Source: Membranipora membranacea (Eukaryota > Bryozoa > Gymnolaemata > Cheilostomatida > Membraniporidae). Taken from it: a DNA stretch of 60,000 nt. The DNA is taken from positions 24,368,001 through 24,428,000 of the forward strand of contig OU612068.1 in NCBI GenBank assembly GCA_914767715.1. Direction: 5' to 3'. This document shows, one piece after another, positions 31,591 to 44,100 of the stretch. Numbering within the stretch: the stretch's first letter is position 1; the number at the start of each line of letters is the position of its first letter. The translations under genes were made by a program, and so were the position numbers. The notes under the pieces are model-generated. The model searched no databases and had not been told where the DNA came from. It was given only the letters and a program-made list of their open reading frames with translations.

Positions 31591-33055
31591 GTTGCCACCC
31601 GCCTGTATGTATCCCGTGAAGTATTTAAATGTGCAGAGCAAAGCCAGTGTCTATCAGAGACAGGATTTTGAGCGTTTGTCAAAAGCTACTTTAGGCTGTT
31701 AAACACTTCAGTGGTCATATGCTCACACATAACAACATAGTCATCAGTGACATGATATCATAAACATCTGACTATCCAGGGACGTGACCTTTATGTTATC
31801 TATCTGTGACCACAGTGTGTTGTTTTGAGATTTGTTGACATAATTACATTGAACTCAGCTGCTAAACTACTACTACATCTGACAAATTTTATCTAAACCA
31901 AAGAAAGATAACCTGATGGAATTGTTGTCTTGGTTAAAATTTAGCTGGTTGTTGATGTTGTTTTCCTAAATAATGCTAGGCTTGATAGTTGGATGGATAT
32001 CAATATGGCCGTCTTTGCAATTTTTGCATTAATGTACTTTAGTTTGAAATTTTTAATATATTTTATAGTATACATTCCTCAATTGAATACAATGCAATCG
32101 CAAATTTTCAGTGAGTGCAAGGACTGATAGAGACTCGCCGGGAGGGGGGGAGGGGGGGGCGTCGGGTGGCAAAAGTCTTGGGGGCTCAGACTAGATAGAG
32201 ACAGGAATTTGATCTTACTCCTGCTATCAGGGAGGGGTGTTAGAGTGGGTAGAGTGCCCTCCCTGCTGCCAATTCAAAATGTGGATGAATAGGAGTTGTC
32301 CAATTATTTCTAACAAGAATACGACTCCCAAGATTAGTTCATACTCGATTTCGTTCAATAAGTTGATATCACAAAACTTCTCATGCTTCAAAAGACAGAA
32401 GTGGAGGACAGCTTCAGTGTCGATGAATCACCAAACTTTATCTACAGCTCAATTTTCAAATAAAGTTTATGGCGACATACATATTGTTTATTGCCATACC
32501 AAAAACAATTGAGAAGGAATTCAATTCTGTCTCAGAGAATAACTCAAATTTATATTGCACAAGGGAAATATGTGCAGCTAGAATCATAACTGAAAACAAA
32601 ACCATATAACACTTGATACAATTGATACACTCTGTGACTCATAATCCCATAAACACTCACACACTTAATATAATATAATGCATGCTTTCGGATCTGAGAA
32701 AAACAACAACTTTCACAGAATCATAAATGGGAGGGATTTCCACAGAAAAACAGAATTGGTAACTCACATAAAAATGAGGAATGTTTACAAATTTGTACGG
32801 TACCTAAAACTTTGTGTTATATAAATTCAAGTATGAATTATCATTAAAAAAATCATAAATAACATTCACATTGGTATTATATACTCTAACTAACTTTTAC
32901 TGTAGGACTGCAGTCCAACGAATGCTTGTTTATGACAAAACATAAAATGTAATGCTAGTGTTTAAATCTTGTAGCATTGAAGATAACAAATTTTATAAAT
33001 ACGCATTTTTGTATAGAATTTAACGCATCCTGGCTTGACACTTGTCGTCAGGTGA

Positions 33056-33164
33056 GTGTGTGGGTTGAGGAAAGGCTGGCTGACCAAGCAAACCTGTCAT
33101 GACCATAGACTGAATAATAATTATTAAGTTTATGGCCATGACAGTCGATCTTCAACCCACACAC
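33056..33164. mobile_element. Palindromic foldback element
   Basis: GTGTGTGGGTTGAGGA at the left pairs with TTCAACCCACACAC at the right. A second inner pair, CCTGTCATGACCATAGACT and AGTTTATGGCCATGACAG, surrounds an AATAATAATTATT centre. The arms are interrupted but co-linear. No ORF. Confidence 0.7.
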
Positions 33165-34519
33165 TGTCTTTGTGCTGCGATCTATACAAACAGTGTATTT
33201 ATATAATTAAATATCTCTCTTTCTTGGACATGGATTCGTCTAGGCAAGAAAAACAACAACAAAGGGTAATTAACACCAAAATATAGGCGATTTCTAACGA
33301 AAAAGATCATGGTGCAAAAACTCAACAAACAATACAATATCAGCAACACACTTTGGCAGCAAAAATTTGCCTGTATTGTTGAGATTCATTCTTACTCATC
33401 TACACATGATGTTGTTACTGATGTATCACACACCAAGGAGACAAGCACAATCAGTGTTTTAATCTTACCTAACAAATCTTTTCTCACCAATCTTATCTAC
33501 CAAATATTTTCTCATCAATCTTATCTCACTGCCAAGCTGATTTGCCTCTGCGAGTGTGACTCTGAAACAGACCATGAACATGTCAATGTGTCAGAAATAG
33601 GTCCAGCCAGATCTAGTTTGGTTGTCATCTCATGCGGGATCTGTCAACTTACAATAGCAAGACTTCTCATGGGGGTTCAATTAGGCCAAATCGTTCCCAA
33701 TAATCAACTGAGAAAATATACCATCAACTCAATGAGCAAACGGTTTGACCACAACGACTCTAGGAAGGGCTCCTTTTGTATCAAAATGAATTCTCATTAT
33801 AGTGATTTTAGCAGGCAAGTTAAAGAAAATCCCCCCTCCCCTGCCTCAATATTCTGCTATCTTCCCTTCTCGAACTTGTCCTAACCGGTTTGTAGGTTGG
33901 ATGAGTGGGCACCAACAACACGGGAAGAGCCAGATACTTGTCTGGTTTATTAAGTGACAAAGTTCCTTCGGTATCATAATGTCACCACACATCATAAATC
34001 TTTCTAGAAACTTAATATTGCCGAAATATTGTTGTGAGCTCACAGTCAGATTCATTTGATCACGCTCATTCCACTAGATTTGAACCATTGCAGTTCACTC
34101 TCAATGTGAGAGAAGCCAATATCAGACAGTAAAGAGGTAGAGGAAAAGTGCAAAACATTCTAAGATGTTCTTCCTTAGGTTGTTTTAATCAGATGTTCTC
34201 TTCTTTCATAAAGGGTTAATAGAATTTAGAACTGTGAAGCATGTGACCATGAAAGCTCTTGGGACACAGCAAAATTGCACAATAGCTGAATGTAAGATGG
34301 CTCTGTAAGTTGACAGTTTTCAGTTTATTCTTGATGCATTCTCAGCTGAATGAGGAAGTAGAATATGAAGTTGAAACATAAAATCCAGAAGATTAGGGGG
34401 GGGGGGGGTGGCTCATTCTACACTAAGGCTTGTTTAGGTAACTGATGTGTTTCTTGATTGATTCTGAATACAATTACATTGGAATTTGATGATGGAGTAT
34501 AATATTTGCGCCATCTCAC

Positions 34520-34610
34520 TTAAAGCTATAGAAGGTCGCCATGGTGCTCTTAATTAGGCTGAGACCTTCAATATGATACCACATATGGGAAGGCGCTACT
34601 ATAGCTTTAA
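34520..34610. mobile_element. 91-bp MITE-like element
   Basis: A perfect 12-bp terminal inverted repeat (TTAAAGCTATAG / CTATAGCTTTAA), with a further GTCGCC/GGCGC pairing just inside. It is too short to code. Confidence 0.6.
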
Positions 34611-35197
34611 TGTGAACCAAGGCCTATTTAGAGTCAAGGCCCTCTTGTTGAGAACCCCCCACCCCCATGTATCAGCACCATGCTGTCGATGGCGTAAGTA
34701 GGCTTATGATTTCGGATGTAACATTCAAATCTATTATCAATCATATTGCAAGACATAAATACTTTGGCTTTCGTTAAACATAGCGCATGCTGTTTGACAT
34801 TTTCTTTGCAAGGAATTGACCGGATGTGATCACACATCATACAGCTGAATCAATAACTGGCCAGTCGCACATACTGGTCTTGCAACCGGCTGACCACTAG
34901 AGGAGGACCAACTCCCGGTGCCGACACACCGGAGAACTTGATTAGCTGTTTGGTGTGTCTTCTCATTCCGTAATTGTCATTATCTTGCACATTGAATGGC
35001 AATCACTATGAGCTCATTCTATCAATAGTTTTTGGACTTCACCATGGGATTGAGTCGCGTGTGAATGTTACATATGTGAGGGTGACAAAGTTAGCCTATC
35101 CCTGTTTGCCCCCTGCTGAACAGTTGAGGTAGACCAACTCAATACACATTAGTACACGTACACGTTAGAATATGGCGCAGAGCTAACTACCACTAAC

Positions 35198-38100
35198 CTG
35201 TGGCTGATAGCCTTGTATTCGGAGCCTCTCGGCTTCCTGCCTTAACATCTTTTCGTAATCCTGTTCAGCTTTCTTCTCTGTTTCTAGATGTGTGATCTCA
35301 TCGATGACTCCTCTCTCCTGTTCATCCCGCCTCGCTGTCATCTAAAAACCCATTATACTCGGTGTGAGATCAATTGAAGGAGTGATAGACGCCAAAGCAC
35401 ATGACAGGTTTGACAAGAGCTGATGGTGAGCATATGGTCTGCGATCATGACTCAGGGCCCTGCACAGTTTAAATACAACAGTACTGGTGAGATATTTCCC
35501 CCTGAAGTAATGAAGCCACAAGTAATACTTTGTTATCTGGAGAAAAGCCCTTGAATCTCATAAGATAAAGATGATTGCAAGATTTGTCACGCTATGCAAC
35601 TATTGCCCTCTCAACCATCTTCAGGTGGTAGTTTTAGTAAAATATCCAAGGTTGTTATGAGTGTGGAAACTAGGGGTCAGATTGAGAATTTTCATGTCTG
35701 CACATCTGATTTATTCCTACAAAACATTGTGGCAGTGGCTGTTCATTCAACTCAATTGGCTTATTAGCAAATTGAGCAAAGGGTAATCCCGAGCGAATGG
35801 TATTCATTTCTTCTCACATCGTCATTTACACCCAGGGGTCAAACGATGAGAGAGAATTGCACCAGGTGCTGTTGGTATGACATCGGCGCTACCCCAACAC
35901 TTACTGAATGGGATATTACGTATATGAACACATAACTAATATAGCCTTCATTCTAGTTAGAGCCTAAGGAATTAATCCACTATTGTGAAAATTGTCACCA
36001 TAGGACGAGTGGAACTCCTTGCATAGAATAAGAGCAGTTGAAATTTGTGAAATTGTAACTTTTTACCCCTCAAAAATATAAAATGTAATCAAAAATAAAT
36101 TGATTGTAATGGTTAGGACAATTGAACTCCCTCTGGGAGTTCTTTGGTTAGAAGCTGCTTCTGGTAAGCTTGCCCCACCTAATCACTTATCTCTCATTGA
36201 AAACCCTTAGTATCTGTCAGTAAAACAAGAACTTGCACAAAGGACTTGCTCTTGGCTTCACCATATGTATACCACCTGCAAGTGAAAGTATTAACTCAAT
36301 GTTATAATTACCTGAGCAGATAATTCATCTCTCTGTATCTCTTTTTGTCTCTGTGTTTGCTCTCGCTCTCTCTGTGTCAGATGATTAGCCTGCTCCATGT
36401 CCTTCAGAAGCTCCTCTCTCCTAGCTATAGATTCCTCTTGTCTGTGTCTCAGTTCTACCATCTTATCCTGTATCTGCTCTTGTCGGCCGGCCAGCACCTA
36501 AAACCATAGACAAAGATACATGAACCATAGACAATGATATATGAACTACTAATGAACTACTCAATCTCTGTGAGAGTAATCTACCTATACCATATTACTA
36601 ATTGTCCTCACTATGACATCCTTAAAGGATGTTAGACAGGGAATGAGTTGGGAGCCTCCATTACTCCATATATAGTGGAGCATGGAGATTTCAAATCTGG
36701 CATCCATTAGGCTCTGTACTCATTCCTTGTCTATCAATATTTAACCAAAGTAAAAGTTAGTTGCATGTTTCGAGCATTGCTGTTGTTTTGGGTTGAACCA
36801 AAGGCTGTGACTATAACATTGTGAACAGGAAAAATGAAAAGAATAAAAGTCATCTGCTCACTGTACCATGGATGGCAACAAATATCTAAATTGTAATACA
36901 AAATACCTTCCTCCCTCAGCTTTTTTCAACTCTTAATATAAAAGTCTCCTGGCCAAGTGTACCAATTACCATGTGAAATTTAGACTTAAGATTAAGTTAA
37001 TCCAGTACAAACCACTGGCCAGTATATGAAAACAGACTGCAATTGCGTCTTTTCATTTTCATGTCTGGGGAAAAATTGGATATGTCAAGCTTCAAGCACT
37101 GTATCAGTTTCAGGCGAGAAATTGAACAACGGAAAACAATGGAAACCTACAACTTATCACCGGAAAAGTTTCAAGAACACAATTTCCACAGCAGGCATAG
37201 TGCTGTCATCAAAAGTTAAGGTGTCGAGAAATCAAACACCATCAACGTCTTCTACCTTGGTAATGTAGCTATGATGAGTGGAACAGTGAATAACAAGAGT
37301 TTATATTATTAAAAACCCATAATTATTTTATTATTCATCCTGTCCACACCTGGCTGGGTTGGGGTGGAGGAAAGTGATTTTCCACCCTGCTGCAGCCTTA
37401 TTGTTTGTGTACTAAACTGTATATATGATATCCGCTGACGCTAGCTATAACGTCAGCGAGTGTCATTAATGGGGATCACTTTTTACGCATTCTTCAGGTA
37501 AGTATCAAGTATTTGTTCCTGTTGATCAAGTTGTGTGGAAACACATAGGGAGAGAGAACATTGCGCATATCCGCTGCTACTTCAATAAACTTAGCAGCAT
37601 GTGGAATCGCCCCAAAGAAGCTGAGTTGTCTTTGTTTTCCTAGTGAATAGATATTATGACTCTACATGAGGAGTATTTGGACAATGATACTATAATCATA
37701 GCCATATGTGTTGGATTAATAGCAATAAATCACCAAAAATTACTAGAACTACCGCTCAAAACCTCAATCGAAACATTATAACATGATCGATCCAAGTCGT
37801 GCCAGCGACACCTTGCATGTATCGGCCTTCACATCAACCAGTATCTTCACACACATCCCCCACATCTATCTACTACGCCCACAGTGGAAACTTCATGTAT
37901 GGGATAACCACTTGCGAGACACCAATGCCTTGGTCTTCATGACTATTGCCTCATACATGTTTGTTTGGGAGAGTTTTGGGATGATACCATATGGTTATAC
38001 CCAGGTAAACGTGCTCATGGCTCATTCGACATTGAAACAGAGATGATCAGCAAAGGTCGCTGACTGTCAAAAGGTGTCATCTTCACAAAACAACACCTAT

Positions 38101-41100
38101 CTCTGAATGTGTCATCATGTTGTATAAGTTAGGCTTTGGGGGTGCACATCTCAGCACTGAATCCATAACAAGTTTCACAACCAAGTGTTGCTGACGCATG
38201 AGTCTTTCAATCAGATCAATTGGTTCTCAAGCTCGATTGACACTCACAGTTTTACGTCAAATGAGTCAAACTGATTTTAAATAAAATTAAAAGCAACTTT
38301 GCATCAGCTCTCATCAACGGTAGCTATAAATGAAATTCCCAATAGACTGTTTTCTGAGCTCTGATTTAGGCCTCAATTTGGAGTTGTCCTCTCTCCAGTT
38401 TGGTACTTTTAACCCACGCCGCATAGGAAAAACCTGCTGAAAGAGGGTTTTATTGAAAACCGCTTATGTTAGGATAAAAATGATTTTTGATTCAGAGTCT
38501 GCGCCATTGAAAACTCATATGGACATGGGTTTGGGAAATAATTTTACTTAATGGATAGTCAATTACAGCATTAACTCTATAAGTCACACGGCAGCGGGAT
38601 CATACGGGACATGGAGAGTGGGCAACATGTTCCCACCAAAGAGATATAGAAAGGTCAGGAGCCAGAATGGAATTCAGGCTGGGCGGCTGAGTCGGATGTA
38701 AAGGCATAACTAGATCAAGCATGATCCAATTTGCTTGCATTTAGGATACAAGCCGGTAGAATGGGTAGAATAAGAATGACCAGACTGCGGGCAAATTGGA
38801 TCAAACTTGTTCTAGAGCATAACTAGGTTGTTTTAGATACACTGATAGGCCTTTGAAAGTTGTAAAATTATTCTACACAGATTTAGTTTTGCATGACCCT
38901 ATCCACAGGGTTAGGTCAGTTTTATGTATAGTGATGGTTTCGAGACGGACTGGCTCATAACATATTATGAAGGGAATTATATTTTAATGGCAAAATTGTT
39001 GTGACCAACCAAAACCCCTTCCCCTCTGCCGGTGCACACAGTGTGTGTAATTGAACAGAATTTCGTGCTCATTACAGCTGGAAGACTCGAGTCCCTTAAA
39101 GAGGCATTTTATAATTTAAATAAACCTACATCCTTCATTAGTCTTTCTCTGGCAGCTCTTTCTCTGTTCCATTCACTCTCTCGCTGACTCCAGAGCTTAG
39201 CTGCTTCTTCTCTGTTAGGAACAGAAATCAGGCATAAACATGCTGAGTATTAATCACTTGGTATGCCTGTTACTGAAACAAAATGGTGGAAGAGAGACTG
39301 CAATTGAAAAGATTAAAATTTTCAAATTTAATATTTATTTTTAATATTCAAAACATCAAAATATAACTTTTGTGGTTGACTGCTACTTTAAGATGAGACA
39401 AGTTCATTTATCAGCTCAATTTGTAGTCTCTGCACCTGGTGTCAATGTTGTAAATTAAGCTATATTTCATACAACGTATAATGAGTCCATCAATGCTTTA
39501 TTTCACATTCTCAAATATAATATATTTATTGTTTAGAATAGTTAGGAAAGGTTTTGCAGTTTAGGTGAGTACCGTCAAAACTAGTACACAAGATGAAAAT
39601 TCAAATTCAATTCAATTCAAAATATCAACTTCAACCAGAAAATGCATTTTTGAGGTTTTTCTGCAATGCCTAAAGGGAAACAGAGGTTTCAAATTGGAAA
39701 AAAGTCACTTCTAGGGCCCTTCTAGTAACCTTTATTGTGTACATATTCATTCATGCTCATAACATCAATCTATTGCACGTGGGAATGGAATTTTCTGCTC
39801 TGTCATAAATTGCACTACTCTTGCACTTGCCTTATATATACATTCTTATCAATATATGCGCAAATGTGAATGGTAGAAACTTGATTTGTTACATGGCCAG
39901 AATTGCTGCGCGCAAAAGTTGGTGATGATGTTACGGCCAGTTGCAAGTACAAAGAAGTTACAGACATCACTTTATAAATGTGAACAACTTGAATACAATT
40001 GATCTTTGTCAGCTGCACCCATACCCCAAGGTTCAAATAATCCTGACAAGGCAATATATTCCACCTTGAGGTAGTACTTGTGGAAAACTACTGCCATTCA
40101 GAACTAAAACATGGTGTTGACTGTCATTATTAGAAATATTCCATGTTTTAGTCCCGGTCCATTTCCATGCTACGACGCTTTGGGATAAATGCACAACTGC
40201 AGGTAAACAAATAAAATATCTTTGCTAAGCTGCGATACCTGCAATACACGTTTATGTGCACTTACACCTGGATTTGGCATTTTGTTTGCAAATTAAGATT
40301 GGGCGTTAAAGATAGCATCAAACAACACACCTGTCCTGTGCAAAAAAGGTTTCATATAAACTATATTCCAAGAAACAAAACCAAAGTTGCTGTCTGTCAT
40401 TACAAGAAGAAACTGCCTATATTTTCTCAAACTTACTGATAAAGCATATCAAGCTCAGCCTCTCTCTCCTTCTCCAGTCTCAGCTGGTCTTCTATTACCT
40501 GTGGTTAAACGATGCAATATGGTCATATTCAGATAAAGATACAGCAGAAACCAATTGCGCAATTCCCCAAGTGGCACTCTGCATGCCATGTGGATATATT
40601 CAATAACTTAATGGTTATCGACGATATTAGTTGGGTCATTTTTTCAATGTTTTCCCGTCCATGTTCATCTTCAAGTTTTGAAAGTTGGGGTAAGACACAC
40701 TGACTTGAACGGCCCAATAATTTGAAATCTGAGCGATTGAACTTAGTTATTTCACCTGTTTCATCCAGGCAGCGTCTGCTCTAGATTGCTCCTTTCTTTG
40801 TGTTCTGACTGTAACCTCTTCAGCCTCTTTCTGGACCAGAGACTCGAGAAGTTGTCTGTCCTGTTCTAATTCCTCCATAATCTGTCGTGATTTCCTCTTT
40901 AATGCAGCTGTATGCTGACGTAGCAGAACGCGCCTGTATTCAAAGTTTCATACCACATCAAGGGTTATAAACTGTTTCTCAACAACAGTTTTAGGAGAAG
41001 ATTTTCCTTTCATATTGAGGTCATTGTAAACTTAGCAGCCACGTCACACCCCCCCCCCCCCCCCCCAAAACAATCCCCTCGATATCACCTTCCTATGTAT

Positions 41101-44100
41101 GGACCTTCTCACATTCACCTGCTAGATCCTCCTCTTTAAAAGTGTTAATGAACACTAAATGATGATTCACAGCGGCATCTATTGCGTTTTGAAGGTGATG
41201 ACATTGACCAAATATCACTGAATTCAACAGTTAAAAGTCACCATGAGGACATGAGGCCGCTTGTTTAAAAGGCATCAAGTAGTGGATATTAGGCTGGCCA
41301 TTATGGTCATGGTGGTGAAGGTCAGGGCAATAAGATGGGATAGATAAGTTTTTCTTAAATTCATAACTGAGCTTATTTTATCAACTGTGGAAGGGGGTTA
41401 TACAAAATCTGAAAAGAGACAAGGCAGCGGGCTCAGATCTTAAGCAATATTTTTCTAGTGAGACTGTAAGTCATGTTACCAAGAAGCTCTATAGGACTCT
41501 GATTACGCATGTCGGCACGAAACCTTGTTATCCAACAGTCAACACTATAGCCCATCTTTGAGGCGTGAGGCTTACCAGTATCAAAAACATTCATATAACA
41601 ATGATATCTGATGTTATCTCATTTATATCAGTGTTAATCGGTATCTGTATCGGTTCTATGGTTTCTTACCCTAACTCCTGCTTCTTTCTTTCTTTTTCCA
41701 TAAATTGACGTTTTTCTTCCAACTTTTCCACCTCCCACTGATTACGCAGTAAATCATCTTGTTGTTTTTTTATCAACACAGCCTGTAAAACACCAAATCA
41801 CCAGTAATAACAAACAGTAATACCCTAAAATCAGTACATACTGGGCAGCAGATCATCTATATCCTTCCTTGCAAATGCTCTCTGAAAGTGTGAACATCGT
41901 ATGCCTTGGAATCCATATTGCCTCAGCGCAACCCGCATTGCACTCCACTGAGATAAATTTACCTTTGAGAATATTTCGAATGGTGTTGCAAGTAATTAGA
42001 CGAGCAAAGCACATATGAAGAAGCTATAGATATACATCACCTACAATTTCAACATGATCAAAATTCAGGATATTTGTAATCGTAAATGGATTTTGAAGCT
42101 GGATGTATTTTCAAGATTTCCTCAATTTGACTCGATAAGACTTGGGAGTTTCCAAAAGACAAAATCTGAGGGAAGCCCAATGAATTATCTGTCATTGAAC
42201 CAAGATAACACTTTGTCACACTTTTATTGTGTAATAAACACATTATAAATCCATAATGCAGCGATGTCCACTTGACCCAAACACCAGGGGGGCGGTTATA
42301 ACGTGTTTAATTTTTAGATAATCGATAGAGAGGTAGGGGAGTTAAATACATAGCCTGAAATACTTAGAAGTTGTCTTTTGGTTTTTAAAGGAAAATATGG
42401 GAAACACAATACTACATATTTTTGTAGTTATTCAAGAAATCCTTTGTTATGTGACGCGAGTTTCTGTCAAAATGCAGAGATCCACAAGCTATATCTTGAA
42501 TTCTCCTTATATTGAGTTAGGAGGGTTCTTGTTATCCAGGCCCTACTGTAGCTTTTGCCCCTATTTCCCTACGACCAGCAAACTCTCATGGTCACTATTA
42601 CTATGGAATGGTAAATTGCAAAATATTTTCCAACAGTTACATTTTTGTGATTTCTTCAACCACAAAAAAATGTTTTTTTTTTAGAAAACTACACACCTCG
42701 CTTTCTCGCTGTTGTAACTCAGCGACTTGCTGCTTGAGTATATCTCTGAGCTGAATTTCATTGTCAAGTCTTTGTTGCTCGAGCTCCCGTTCGTGCTCAA
42801 TAGAAGCGATTCGATTCCTCTCCATTCGCTCCTCTATTTCCTCTCGTTGTCTTTTCTCTTCTTCTATTGCCTATCAGATAATATAAGGACAGTAACAAGA
42901 CATTAAATATATGCTGGACAGGATTGGGACTATCTAGACCATGATCCACCAGCTTACACTGGTTGAAATGTTTTATGTACTAATTTAAGTAGTTTTTTTC
43001 TAAAACATCATGTCTCCATCAACAGGAAAACTGAGAACTTATACATCGTGATTCAATTATATTATTTGGGGACTATGGTGATATACCAAAATATGGGACT
43101 GTATCGCTATAAACCTCCTCCCAACCAATAGGAGATTCGGAGAAAGCAGAAATCCATCCATCATATCCTCTTTTACATAGTAGGAAAATAATTCTTCCCC
43201 CTCAATAAGGCACTCGCTCATCATATGTGAGCATTTGAAAGAAAGAAAAAACTGGCCGATATGCTGCAAGGAAGTCATCCTAACTCAAAACACTCTCTCA
43301 AAAATATAAAACTTGGCTCATTGATCTACTTTCAGGAAGTTTATATTGAGACTTGATAATGACATAGCAGGTCCAATCTTCCCTTTTTAATATTTGTGGA
43401 TGATGCGCAAGTGCATCACAGAGCTATTAGAATTATCTCCCTTCGGTGCAGGGAATGGATATACTGGGTCATTTCTGTATTTCTAAAGCTCTTATTTGTG
43501 TACGTAACAATAATGTGTATAGGAGAATACACAATCAGTAAGCAATATAATCATCGGGGTCTGAATATAAATTAAATAACCAACCATTTGTCTCTCCTCT
43601 TTCTGGTCAGACCACTTGTCGATGACGTGATTCTGGAACTGCTCCGACTCCAACTGTAAGAATTGAAGAATTAATTATTGTTGTGAGGCTCGGAATCTAC
43701 CTCAGATTATCCAATCTCTCTTCTGGACAAAAATAATCGAGCAATTTTCTTTCGTGGTTTGTGGTTAGCAGTATAGTATCCAGTTTATCACACAAAACAC
43801 CTCATGTGCACCCTTTCAATTCTCATATTGCAACACAAATTATTGTATCACTTATTTTGATCTCTCAGTCTTCTACTATACTGATATCAAGGCTTCCACT
43901 ATGGCACCTTACTGAGAAGAGAATATGATTGAGTCATGCTTTTCATCATGTCTTTGATACAAATAGGCTTAGTGTCTGCAGAATGTCTTACGGAACAGTT
44001 CACTCTACCCTAACCACAAAGTTTGCGCGGGGCTAAGGCTAATAAATATTTGTCGGAATTTCCACAGATGAAGGTTGTCTGACTACACAGAGGAGCTGTC

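Larger units (their letters stand above)
31591..35197. other. Region between chitinase start and last located TCHP exon
   Basis: It should hold the chitinase promoter on the left and the missing terminal exon and 3'UTR of TCHP on the right. Candidate minus-strand AATAAA signals are at 34329-34324 and 33951-33946. It contains two palindromic elements (33056-33164, 34520-34610), G runs at 32142-32159 and 34396-34408, and an unassigned 191-codon plus-strand ORF (33309-33884) without recognisable domains. Confidence 0.45.
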
